Shown here in pieces: positions 20,957 through 34,000 of a stretch of 64,000 nucleotides of DNA. Every line of letters starts with the position of its first letter. The stretch's first letter is position 1. A program made the position numbers and the translations under genes. The DNA comes from Ixodes scapularis (taxonomy: Eukaryota; Arthropoda; Arachnida; Ixodida; Ixodidae): contig NW_024609880.1 of assembly GCF_016920785.2 (NCBI RefSeq), positions 53,758,121 through 53,822,120 on the forward strand, read 5' to 3'. The notes beneath the pieces are model-generated. The model saw nothing but the letters and a program-made list of their open reading frames with translations, searched no databases and was not told where the DNA came from.

Positions 20957-21583
20957 CTGTTAGTTTTGTTGTGCTGCCAGTGCTGCCGTTCAAGCAAGGC
21001 GCCGGGCAGGAATGCCTGGCATGTCTGCAGCCGTAATGGACATTTTAGTTGTCTTGCTGCATGGACAAGTTCATCTGCTGGTTCCACGGTTCTACCGATT
21101 CACAGCCTGCCGCATCAAAATAAACCGGCACACGATTCAGCGGAGTAACCGGCGAATGCAGGTCTACAGCAGCTTCGCCAGCCTTTGCTCTAGGAGGAAC
21201 GAAGAACCAAGGGAAACACCGGAAGCACTGTGAACGACGGCCTGCGACCAGAGCTCTGCCTGCGACGGCAGTCAAAGAAAAACTGAAAAAAACTAGAGAT
21301 CAGTGGGAAAAACTGAGAAAATCCTTATGGATAGAGAGATGAATTTGTCGGATTCGGATGCAGTACACGCCGCTCAGCGGAATACTTGCGAAGCACTGCC
21401 GCGCTCCTAAACTCCAGCCGCTGCTCCTGGCGCCTTGCTGGCCTTGCCTCGCCTGGCGCGATTCACTTTGAGTTGAGCTTCTCAATTCCCGCATTCCCGT
21501 CTTCGCGTGTTCGCGTCGTGAAGCAAATCGGCAACGGCAGGCACGCGAGGTGAGGTGCTGCGGTCCTTGCAGCCGCAGAAGCG
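20957..21583. promoter_or_regulatory. Divergent promoter region between C5orf22 and MFSD1
   Basis: The two start codons face away from each other across 627 bp, and no repeat was recognised inside. The MFSD1-proximal half (about 21380-21583) is GC- and CpG-richer than the flanks. No TATA box was assigned. Shared promoter use is inferred from the geometry alone. Confidence 0.5.
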
Positions 21584-21776
21584 ATGGCCGAGGACGAGGC
21601 GCACCTGATCCGTGGGGAGCAGCCGCCGGCCCTAGACTATCCCCACGAGGATCCGTCCAGAAATGAGGACGACGTCGAATACGAGATGCCACAGTCGTGC
21701 GGCAAAGCATTCTGCGATCCCAGCACCCGGGCGCACAGATTCATCGTTCTAGTCTTCCTATGCTTTCTGTCCTTCG
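21584..21776 (+). CDS. MFSD1: MFSD1 exon 1 (cytosolic N-terminus, start of TM1)
   Basis: MAEDEAHLIRGEQ through FCDPSTRAHRFIVLVFLCF. Donor gtgagt follows TTC-G in phase 1. Acidic head with a dileucine-type motif at residues 4-9. Confidence 0.92.
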
Positions 21777-24700
21777 GTGAGTCACTGATCACGGGTATTG
21801 AGAGAACTCTTTCTGGCGTTCCAGGGGGCTGGCTCCGTGGAGGCTGTTGTTCTACAAGTTGAGGTCGGGCTGATCGGGCGCGCGGGCTGTCATGTAGAAT
21901 CCACTAGTGGCTGCACGTTTTACACGTAGACAATTTCACGCTGAGCTGCTACAACGCAGGGACTGCAAATTGCAATAGGGAGTACACTGTAATACAATAG
22001 GTTCTTTACTGCTTTGTAATTTCTCTAACTACAGCTGGAGTAATACCATGTCGCAAAAGGCAACAGTAACAAACTAGGTTACCGATATACTGCCTCAACC
22101 CGGGTCCCAAATTCGTTTGGTATAATTTGAGGCCAGGGATGGGCAGTATTTCAAATACTTTGTGTATTTTGCATTTGTATTTAATTACAAATTGGGTAAT
22201 GTATTCGACGTGTGTATTTAAATACTAAAACGTGGGTATTTCAAATACAGTTGTAATTAAATACAATTTTGTGGGCGAAAATACATCCCTCAAATTTATT
22301 GTCACTGTCCAGAGCGGGAAGAAAACTATGTTCTGCACCGAATGCAGTGTCTCTCGATCAAGCACAAGCGTTTAGTGACTTTGTGATTACGGTGCTAGTC
22401 TATGGCAAGAAGTGACGAAATCGACGTTCGCAGACAGACTGGCTAAATAAGTGCCTGTAACTACTTGTGCTGCTTTCCAGCCTGATTTCCATCCATATTT
22501 TTGCCTGGAACATTCTAGATGCGCGGGTCGTCCAGATTTTCGTAACTGGTGCAAGTTGCAACAATAAAAAATTTTCTAGCTAGTGCTGCGCGTCTTGGTC
22601 GTCTCGGTTTTTTGTTCGTCTATACCAAAATGTAATCAACATAAAAAGCTGCTTGAAGCTCTGAACTTTTTTCACCTATTACGTTAAAGCTGATTAAATT
22701 TTTTTGTGATTATATTTCTATTACGTTACTAGAGCCTCGCACACTAACTCCCGAGTGTGCGATGCAAAATTAAAATGAGATACCCAGAAACTCGTTGCAG
22801 GTGCCCTGAATTCGCAGACGCAAATTTTGAGAAATTTATTTGGAGAAGACCAAATACATTTGGTTGTATTTGTATCTTGTACTTAAATGTTTTTTTTTTG
22901 GAAATGTAATTATATTTGTAATTAAATACATTTTTGACGAAGTATTTTGTATTTGTATTTTGATACATATTTGCATGTATTTTGCCCATCCCTGTTTGAG
23001 GCATATCTCACGTGTCTTGAAAGATATTCCTTCTTCATTGATTTGCCATAGGTTCTTTCAGTTAAACTATATGTATATTAGCGAAGTGTGTATCAGTTAA
23101 GGTATGTGTGCGACAATTGAAGTTGGGGTTGATTGAATTGTGCCTCGCAAACTGGGGCATTTTAAACAGGTCAGTCGAAGTGTGTTTTTGTTCACGACCC
23201 TATGCCAAATGAGTGACCAGATATTCTACATCTGCAAACTTCCTGAATCCCAATGTCCCAGGCACGTAGCCAGGGCGGGGGGGGGGGGGGGGCCATAAAG
23301 CTTGCACCCTCCCCCCCACGAACTCTTCCATTTTGCTGGGACCTCCTCTCTGCCCTCCCCCCTCCCTCCCCCCTCATACAGCATTTTGTCATGGGCAGGC
23401 CCCGCCGAAACAAAATTCTGACTTCAAGCCCGCAATGTCCCATAGTGTTCCTCAAACCTATTGTTTTGACGGTGGATATAGTGTTAAGAGAATATTGCAG
23501 CTGAATTTCAAGTCAGCCAGGGATTTTTTATGACTCCAGATGGCACTGGATCGCCACCTGGAAGGGAATAGAACAAAGCATTGCAGAAAGTACACGGAGT
23601 TTCGTCAACAGGCCCAGATAATATCATTATCGAACTAGTGAAGATGTTGAGTCAGCAGTCTATGATAAAGCTCCAAGAGGCCATGGACAATATTTTTAAT
23701 GACGAGAGAGTTTTAAAGGATTGGAGGCTAAGCAGGATGAATCTTATATACAGAAGGGAAAAGAAAGAAAGGCCGTGTTAGATCTCGCTGCTCAATAACA
23801 GTAACGTCGGTCGTATACAGGTTAGCAATGAAGGTTATGAAGAGTAAGATACAGGATTGGTTAGAAAATAACAAACACTAGGTGAACTACAAGACGGGTT
23901 CAGAAGATTAGAAGGTTAGGGAATAATTTCTCTTTAACGCAGTGCATCAAAATTGTACAAAAGGAAAGTCAGCCGATCTGGTTAGTGTTTTCATATATCA
24001 TAGGAGCTTATGACAGTGCAAACCAGAATAAGTTGTGGAATATTTTAGGAAAAGCAGGGCTGGAACCGGATGTGATAAATATGTTAGACGTCTACAGGGA
24101 TAATCGGGTGACAATATCATAGGAAGGTTAGAAGATACAACCAATAGTCATAGGCAGGGGTTTCGGACAGGGGTGTCTGCCGTCACTACCGCTGTCTATG
24201 GCATATTTGCATGGGTTAGAAGACAAGCTAGAGAAGAGTGGTCTCGGGTTTGATCTCGCCTACTTTAGCTAGGGGAAGAAAGTCCGAATGAATGATTCCA
24301 GGGCTAATGTATGCTAATGATATCATTTTAATAACAGACAACAGTAGATGTATACAGGAGCTGATAACAGTATATGTAGACAGAAAAGTGACGAGCTAGG
24401 GCTAAGAATTAAGTCTGGAGAAATTTGGAGTTATGGTTTTTATTGATCACAGGACAGCCCATATTGTATATACAAGGATTTGTGAAGTCGCAAAAGCAGA
24501 GAAATGCAAGTATTTGGGGGAATGGTTAAAGGAGGGCACACAATACCTCCAAAAGCACGAAAAATATCTGACAACCAAAGGCAACAGAAATTTAGATGTA
24601 CTGAAGAAAAGAGCAGATGAAATTTTACGGATATGAAATACCTCCAAGAGCATGAAAAATATCTGACAACTAAAGGCAACAGGGATTTAGCTATACCAAA

Positions 24701-24974
24701 GAATATAGCATATGGAATTTTAGACATGAAATAGTGAGGGGTATCTGGAAAGGGGTTACGGTACCATTTGAAAATGCTGCCCTGTGCATGATGGCGGAGG
24801 TACAGTCAAGACTGGAGGTCAAACAACGTGGCATAGGCAAATTGGCTCTAGGAGCGAAAAAAAGAAAAAAAAAAGAAAATGAAGGTCTGCAGGGGGATAT
24901 GGGCTGGTCTTCGTTCGAGGAAGCGAGGAAGGGGAGGCAAATAGAGTGGTTGAGGAAATTAGATGAAGAGAGAT

Positions 24975-25032
<58 letters not shown>

Positions 25033-25038
25033 ACGCAC

Positions 25039-25083
<45 letters not shown>

Positions 25084-28000
25084 TAGAAATGTACAAGGCA
25101 AGAAAAACTATCATTTAAATGAAAAGGAAATATTTGGCAACTCTTGAGGAGTATGTTATTGTTGGAGGTTAGGACATGGGTTTTCAGGATTGTGACGTAC
25201 AGGGTCAAAATACCAGGAGACTGATACAACCTGCACATCACGCGAAGAGGCTGACATTCTCAGGGCCATAGGATTCAATGAGAACGATGATAAGGTAGGG
25301 ACCAGTAAAAGAAAATTAGAAGAATGGTGTGAAAATTGAGAGATAGATAGATAGAGGTTAAAATGATCTAATGAAATTGGCTTGAGCATGATTTAATTTG
25401 AAGTAAAAAGAAATCGAAAGGCATTTACAACTTCCTGTAGGGCCGAATTAGAGCGCAGCTCTTGAGGAGGAGGAGGAGGAGGGGAGGGTATGCCTTTTCT
25501 CCTCATCTGTAGCATCTCCTCCTCCCCCTCCTCCCGTGCTCCTTTCCTTCTCCTCCTGCTCCTGTCTTGAGGTATTCCGACTTTGCGATATACGGTGCTA
25601 AACAATCTGAGAAAGATATATATATTCTGGTATTCTCGCTCACCACCTGTCCGGAGAAAGGCAATGTAGTTCTCGCGTCTGGTAGCTCCGCTCTGTCTAA
25701 GTTCTGCAGGTGCCAAAAAACAGGATCAAGGCGGGAGAACAAGACAGCGTTAAAGTCAGCATTTTGACGAAGCACGTGATACTCTCGATGTCATCCTACT
25801 TGCTGTCGGCTCTGTCGAACACTGCTCGGCGTTTTTGATTTCTTCAGCGTTAGTCTTGAGCGTGTTCCCCCAAAATGGCACAGCAAAACAGCAAGTGCAT
25901 GTTCCTCGGGGCCAATGGGATGTTTTCCTGCGTGACTAGTATGAAGTTCTACGTCTTGCACAAAATATTTGGTGAGTGCTGTAGGCGAGAGATACAGAGT
26001 CACCACGAGCAAGCCGTTGTTGACTTTGGCGGCACAAAGTTTTAAAACTCCGTCTGACGTGCCACAGAGATCAATGGGTGCAGCACAGACCCTTAGCCAT
26101 GTAGATGGCTACTTGGATAACGAATATACCCTGTTTTCATACGTGCCTCTCTGTGATTTATGGGTGGTGATATCACTTGCCTGCACAACTGGTAGCTGGC
26201 ATTGCCCCTCCTCCTTCTCCCTCCTCCTCCTCCCCCCTCCTCCATCTCCTTACTTCCTCCTCCTCATCCTCCCCTTCTTCTTCCTCTCGTCCTCCTCCTG
26301 CACTGCCTGCATGTTGCATTATGGGATTATGGGACGTTTCGCATAATGTGACGGTTCCCATAATGCTACATGCGTTGCATTATGGGACACGTCGCTGTCG
26401 CATTATGGGAAACATCACATTATGCGAAACATCCCAACAGCAACAGCGTAGCCGCGTGTTGCATTATGGGAAACACCCCATAATGCAACGCGCTGTTACG
26501 GCGACGGCAACGTTTCGCATTATAGGAAATGTCACATTATGTGAAACGTCCCGATTGCGAGGTTTTGCACACCTCCCGACGGCGATGTTTTGCATTATGG
26601 GAAACGTCCCGACCACAACGTTTCGCGCAATTATGTTGACGGCCACGCCGCTCAAGCCGGAAACAGGTGCCCTAAGAGCTGCGCTCTAAAATAAAATAAC
26701 AGCAATTGGCTAGGTGGTGCAATTGACCGCCTGATTTGATGAAAACAGCCGCCATCCATTTATTCATTCATCCATCCTCACCCAATCAGCCTCTGCTAGT
26801 CACGAAAGAGCTCCTCTTTCTATGAAAAAAGGAAAAAGATGGCGGCGTTGTGATTGCCTTTAGTTTGGTTCTCGAGTACGGATCGGAGCCACTTTTTCAA
26901 AGCAGGCTCTATGGCAGTTCCCAAATGAGTTTTTTTCGTAACCTTGACTTTAGCTAAAAAAACATGGATCGATCTTGAGGTTTTATTGAGACACATGGTG
27001 CTCTATTATACCAAAAAGTCACTAATAAAACAATAAAAGAATCACAATGCCTGTAACTTAAGTAATACCTCACGAATTTCGGAATCCCATCATTTATTGC
27101 TTTCAACTGACATGTAGTAGAAAATATTTCGAAATTGATCCTTTAAAAAAATAACTTTATATATTCGCACAATTGCTTTTATAACTCATCAACACAACCT
27201 GCACAAATTGATAAACAAAGAAAATCTTCTAATGAAAATAGCAATATAGACATAGCATAATGAGCTGATTTGTGTTTCAAATTTTTAACTATGCTTTTGA
27301 ACATTATGAATATCTTGTACAAATAACTTAGCATACTTTTGAAAAAATGAAATGGCAGAACAATTTCAATCGTTCTTGTCGTCCTCGTGGTGTGAAGTCT
27401 TCGAAATGTTTTTGACAGAAGTGACATTCTTTATGTCCTCTTCCCCGAGAGTAAAAAGAACACAACAAAGAAAACTAAAAGTCCAAGGGCACCTAAGCAC
27501 TTTTTATGAGTTGTGAATGCAAAAGCATGAATGTTGTTCTTCCGCTCCTCCGCAAGTGGACGAGCGGAAGAACCTTGTACCCCTCACCCCATTTTAGGGG
27601 GGTGGGGGGTACGGGGTATGCCCAGATGCCCCACCATCGGCGGGTGGAGCTGACACACCCAGCGGGAGGAGGGGAAGGCCTCTCGGGCAGTCGTAGCCAC
27701 CTGGCGGGTGTCCGACGCACTACACGCCTCGCACCGCCACACGAGAGCCAATGGGAGCCAATGCCTCAGCTTTCTGGCTTTTTGTGTGGCTTTTGGTTTT
27801 TTGTGTGGTTTCAAAGCTGAGATGCCTCAGATCGCGGCTTCGGGAATTTGTCTGCCGTTTGGTGTGACTGATGACGTCAGCTCGCCCCATGGGACCAGTT
27901 AATGCTTTCGCATTAAAATGGTCAATTCAGAAAGAATTGCCCATCAACGTGCTTGTGAAAGGGGCAAACCCAATGTGTCTGCAACAAATAAAAAAACAAG

Positions 28001-31000
28001 AAAGAAAAGAAAAGATGTGTAAAGCTTGCACCATGAAATTTTAAACACAACTGAAAAGAGGGTCACACAAGTAGTCTGTTGCCACGCACTAACACAAAAT
28101 AAGCTTGCCTGTGAAATAACTTAAAGATGCTTACAAATGGCACCTCTGGATAGGCGACAAAAATCACTCCGGGAAAGCTTCCTCCGGAATGCAAATTTGG
28201 TCCTTTCCTTTCAGTGTAGAAATATGTGGAAACAAGACCTGGTGGTAGATAAACGCAGAAAGAGATGACCCTCTGCAACACGGAGTCAAAAATTGTAGTG
28301 CCTTTATTTTGAGAAAGGGGGCATTTTCGAGGAATTCAAACTCCCGTAAAAATCTCTAGCCTCAAAATCGGGAAATATGACCCCAAGTTGCAAATCAGTT
28401 TTTTTTTTTTATTGTCTTTTTAATAAAACCATTCTAAATTTAATTCATCAGGTGGTGGCTGAGCATTAGGGCCAAAATGTTAACATTTGAAATGCATAGG
28501 GTCTGGGGAGCTGCAACATCCCCTTAATAGGCCTATAGTTCTTCACCACCCCCCACATCGTCATTCTGCATGAGCATGTACATTCAACTAAACGAACCGA
28601 AGGATTTTCTGTGAAACCCCCAACTGACCCGCATTCTTATTTCAGGAAGCTACTACTGCTCCGACAACCCAGGGGCCCTGCAGACACAGATAGAGAACAC
28701 GATGGCCATCAAGACATCTGATTTCAGCAGCCTCTACTCGTGGTACTCGTGGCCCAACACAGTGCTGTGCTTCTTGGGCGGCTTCCTCATCGACCGTGTC
28801 TTCGGCATCCGCATGGGCGCCATAATCTTCTCAACCATCATCATAGTAGGTCAGGTGAGCCACAGACGCCGTCTGCATTGTCGAGACGAATTGGTCGCAG
28901 CTTCAGCAATCACTTTTTCGCTTTATGACTGCGCATCCTGTCTTCGTACACTCTCTCTCTGTCGAGGGACACGTGGCATCACATTAGTTTTTGACTACGA
29001 GTGAAGAGCGAGATGTGGCTCTTGATCCTTACTTACACGTTGCCAATGGACTGAACACTATACGTGGCCAGTAGTTGGTGACCGACGTAGCACCATTTTG
29101 CCTCGTAAAGTCTCTGTGCCCAAAGTTGAACCTGTTGGCGATTGCAGTTGTAACGGTGTTCCTTGGACTCTTGGCCATTTCAGGTCGTATTTGCGCTCGG
29201 TGCTCTGGTGAACCGGTTCTGGCTGATGCAGTTTGGCCGTTTCATCTTTGGGTGAGTTGACAAGCTCTGTCTCTATGCTCTGGTTGACTGTATAAAAAAA
29301 TGAAAGCCGTTTACAACTCCCTGTAACGCCGAATTGGAGCGCAGCTCTTGAGGAGGGAGAGAAGGCGCGGAGGGGGGGTCACGTGACCTCGGAGGGAGGT
29401 CGCGTGGCCGGGGGGGGGTCGCATGACCTTGCAATTACGCCGACAGCGACGCCGACGCCGCTCAAGCCGGAAACGGGCGCCTAAGAGCTGCGCTCTAAAA
29501 AGAAGCTGCCTTAGTTTTGGGCTCTGTGGGTTCAAATCCCGGCTGAGGCACCCAGTTTGTTGAGGGGTTACTTGGGTGTAGGTGCCATATAGATTAAGTT
29601 TTGACTCTACGACGAAGTTACCCAGGTGGTCTCAACTATTCGTCATTTCCTCTACGTATAGTTCAATTCAGATTCCTTGCATTAATTTGTTGTGTAGATC
29701 CTTAATCCTCATTTTCATTGCTGTTTGAAAAATGATCAAAGAGATCCTAATGGCAAGCTAGCATTGGGCCCACAACATCAGTGCCGTTCAGCAGCTGACT
29801 GTTCTGGCCCCAGCAGGAGAGCCATGAAAAGAAGCCTTCTGGTACCACCCCAATAGCCATGGGCTCACCCATTACGTGCTGTGGTCTGTCTTGTCTCCTT
29901 GCCCACCACACCCTTCACGTGCAGAGTCGGCAGAGAGTCTCTGGTAGTGGCACAGAACGCCTACTCGGTGTGCTGGTTCAAGGACAAGGAACTCAACACT
30001 GTCTTTGGACTCCAGCTGAGCATTTCGAGGCTGGTGAGGACTCCCGTTTCTCGTGACAAATTGAGATTTTCACTTTAGACCTTGCTGCAGTAGTATATGA
30101 ACCAACATGCATTTTAGGCCTTTTTTAAAATTACTTCCAGCGCAGTAGCTACAAAACCCAGCTTATCTATGGGTATCAATTTCTTTACAAAAATATTTTC
30201 CTTTTTTAAGTTGAGCATACAATCAATGGCCTGTTTGAAAGCATCAGTCAGAAGAATGTAGTTCAGGGGATGAGAATTGACTGATGCTCACCCTGAATTG
30301 AAGGTCCTTCAGGTCCGGTAGAAACCATATTCGTTAGAAAAAAGCTTGATCATTTTATGCACAGAGCCTATGAATACCGCAGATCACGGACGGAGCAGAT
30401 TCGTATTTCACGATGCAATAGACACGCGGGACAAACTTGCGTGTTACAGGAACCATATTGGGTGTGCATGTCGCGGACAAAAACGCGGGAATCCGCTACA
30501 AACTCTCATGTCACGGGAGCAGATACCGCAGGTCGCGGACGCAGCAGATTCACATTTTACGATGCAATATACATGCAGGAACAACTTGCATGTTACGGGA
30601 GCCGATATCTCACGCACAGATTGCGGACAAAAATCTGGGAACCTGCTATGAACTCGCTTATCAAATGTATCGGTACACCAGATCGCGCTGCAAATGCAAT
30701 TCCTGCCGGACATCGCGTGACATCCGACGAGAATCGGGGGTGGGCGATGTTTAGAATTTCTATGTTGCAGATATTTAGCCAGAAATCATGAGCCATTCCA
30801 CTCTGCGAAGGTGGATGACCAGCGAAGCAGTTTAGCAGACGACACAGACCCGTTCCAAAGATCCGGAGGAAACTAGACACGCGCGACGGGACCGCCACCC
30901 AGCGGAACGTAGACACGCAAGACGGGACTGCCACCCCGAGAAAGCGAAAGGAAAGGAGACTAGGCACGCAAGCGCTTGAACGACGACCAAGAGAGGGCGG

Positions 31001-34000
31001 TGCGAACATAGACATGGCCGACGCGGGTCACACAGCATCAAATCTTTGAGAAACCATTACTATCTACTTGAGAGTCTACTGATCTTGAAAATGGTGTCTA
31101 TTGATAACTAATCTACTGAATAGACCTATTACTAAATTACCCAAGCATCAAGGAGAATGCGGGGAATATTGTTCTTCACGCCGCACATTCCGGTGTCTGC
31201 AGCAGCAACTGTTCTAAAGCGAAAGCCTGAAACAAATGGCATCTTGCACGTGCGTTCATCAACGATTTTTTGGGCTATTTACATGGAATCTTTTGTACGG
31301 GGAAGGTGTATGCGTGCGGCAATGGGAGCGCAATATTTTTGGTCACGAACACGAAAAACCCATGGAACCCTAGCCATAAACATCTTCGCTGTAAAAAATG
31401 GGATCGGCGATCTCTCGGGGGCGGGCATTCTTTTGAAACTTCATAATAATCTAAGAACTTTTTTATTTTTAAAATTTTTTTAATGCTTTAAATGCTAAAA
31501 GTTTTTGTTTTAAATCAAGTCAAATAGCAAATGCTGCTCGTAAATTATTCGAAGTCTCAAATATTCACACTTCTACTAGATACTGAAGTAAAAATATTGG
31601 CAGTTTTTGAACAAACAATGTCTTTTATTACAAAACTAAATCTTGCACGCTTGTTGGGACACTCTGCATATGCATATTCTTTGTTTAAAAGAGGGCCCAC
31701 CTTTTTTTTGAGTAAATACAGTGATTGACTGCCCTTGAATTATGGTTGGTGAGCACCTCCATTGTCCACCCTCGCACGTCGATTCAAGAATTGTGCGTCG
31801 AGATCGCCAAGTGACTTGACTCTTACTGAAACATTGGCTGCTTCTTGGATGCTTCTAGGAAACTCCTTTTCTGTTGTTCCCACCAGCTTTGACCACCGCT
31901 GTGCTTTGTTTAGCAATGCATGTCTCACTCCCAGCACCGTCTCCTCCCCCCAGGGAAGCATGGCCAATTTTATGACCATGCCGCTCCTGTTCACGAGCTT
32001 CTCCAAGCTGTATTCCGGCACCACTGGGCTCGGGGTCACCCTGCTTGTGGGCAAGTCTCCTTCCTCACTCCCCTTGGAGGTAACTCGTCTCTAATGGACC
32101 TCTTGGCGAATATGTGCTGCCACCTAGACACGCGACTGGGGTCGAGGCTAAGTGGCGAGAAAACCACGCGCGCGCGAGGCCTCTCCCACCCGTTGCACTC
32201 CCAAAACGTTAGCTACATCCTGTTCACCCATTGAAACGCCGTGACCTAGATACGGCTCCCCCAAACTCGCCTTTGTCCCCATCGTGCGTAATCTTCCGCC
32301 CCGAAGTCGACACAACGAAACCATCTTCCCTCTCTGCTCGGCCAGAAGGAAGAGAGAGAGGGTACTGGAACCAGTTACTCTCGAACCAATGTTTCTGCAA
32401 AAGGTCCATTGAGTAAGATACGTAATACAGTTGGAATGACATTTTGTGGGCCTTTCATTGGCTGCGAGAACAATTGACTAGAGACAAACAAGACTTTGGG
32501 TGAATGTGGTAAGTGCCTCGCTGTTTTTCTGTCTCAAAACCAATCGTAGGTGCACAAATCATAATTTTGTACAATTTGTCAGTGTGTCATTTTCGGGGGC
32601 AAGGGTCGAATTTGTTCTCGCAGCATAACTACTTTGGAGTTTTCTTTTTTTTTTTTCACAACTTTTGTTTTACATGTGTAGAAGGTTTTAATGAGCTTAT
32701 AAGAAACATTTTGGTTTTGGCGGACATTTCTTAAAACTTCTGGGATCCATGTTTCTTAGATTTGAGGTTTTCTCATGATGCATACCAGTTGTGGGTGCCC
32801 GAGAATTGTTTGGTCCCCTAGGCATGCAGCAATCGACGCTCCATGGCCTGTGTGACGTTCTTGGTGGGGCTTAAGAATCATCTTGCGTTTGGTCTGCAGC
32901 GGCATTCTGGTGCCTTCTGTCGATGCTGTGCGCCGTGGTGTTGGCCGTGCTGGATCGCAGGGCCGCGAAAATACTGAAGCGAGAGGCCGCCCAGACAGGT
33001 GCCTTTCTGTTGTTGATTTCGTTTCGTCTTGTCTTTTGGAGTGTATAAACAGTTTAAAGCATGTTCCGTAAGATGCATCTTTTCTGTCATCTTGGTAAGG
33101 GGCTTTCAGATTCAGTGAAGTGGCAGCTTAGTATGGGGGCTAAATATTTCAACATAACAATCTAAAGAGAAGCTCAAGAGATTCTTAAAAAAATCAGTTA
33201 GTAGTGAAATCAAGAGTATTTTTATCCTGTGAATATGAATACGTATCACGTTTGTTTTCCCCGATGATATAACTAAACATGAAAAACCTCCGACCAGTTG
33301 TTACTTCATAAAAGGATCTTTCGACCGCCAAGCACGTGTCGCTCGTGTGGGCAACACGTGCAATTGCAAGCTTGCCAGGTATATTCCCCCGCAATGACAT
33401 CAGTCATGACGTCTTTTTCTGACCTTGAAAATGGCAAGAGTGCGCATGCATAGCTTTGATAAGCACTGAAGGAATGCACGAGAGCGGAGATTTCGAAAAC
33501 TCTTCTTATGATGTAATGCTCCTGGAAGGAGGGACTTCAGCGGTAATTTGAAAATGATCTTCTGCTGCCTCTGTGTACCAAATTGGGAAAAAAAATTATG
33601 GGAGTACGTTTAAGACTGCTGACTTGCAGGAATGCTTTCACATTCCTGCATTCAGCGCTTTCCAACAAGAAGAGCACCCCGCTGTCCGCGGCGCGGAGGA
33701 CAGTGGCCAGCGTGCCAGCTCCTCCACAAGTGATAACAGTGTGTAGTGCTCCCCGCTCCTCCGCGGCGCGACTTGGCTGAAAGCAGAGGGTAGAGCACAG
33801 CCAGCGTTGTTTGTGACTGTGAATTAAACATGCAACTAAGGAGAGGGTGGCGCACACTTGGCAGCTCCTCTCCCCCCTCTTGGGTCACGTGTGAGACCCT
33901 CTTCCCCCTTTTGGGTCCCGTGTCAGGCATGGCTGGAGGCCCGGAGGGGGAGTTGGAAATTCCTGCTCTGTCTGCTAGGTGCAACGTTACACTCCCTACC

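Noticed and set aside
20572..21087. 171-codon minus-strand ORF
   Set aside because: Out-of-frame shadow of C5orf22 exon 1, with no conserved content.
25021..25081. CRISPR-like or satellite array
   Set aside because: Simple dinucleotide repeat in a eukaryotic genome; no spacers. No CRISPR array exists anywhere in the window.
24691..25241. Valine/cysteine- and His/Thr-repeat proteins
   Set aside because: Translations of the CA microsatellite.
29520..29560. tRNA gene suggested by GGGTTCAAATCCC
   Set aside because: Only a B-box; no A-box, acceptor stem or cloverleaf upstream, which is the end of repeat copy C.
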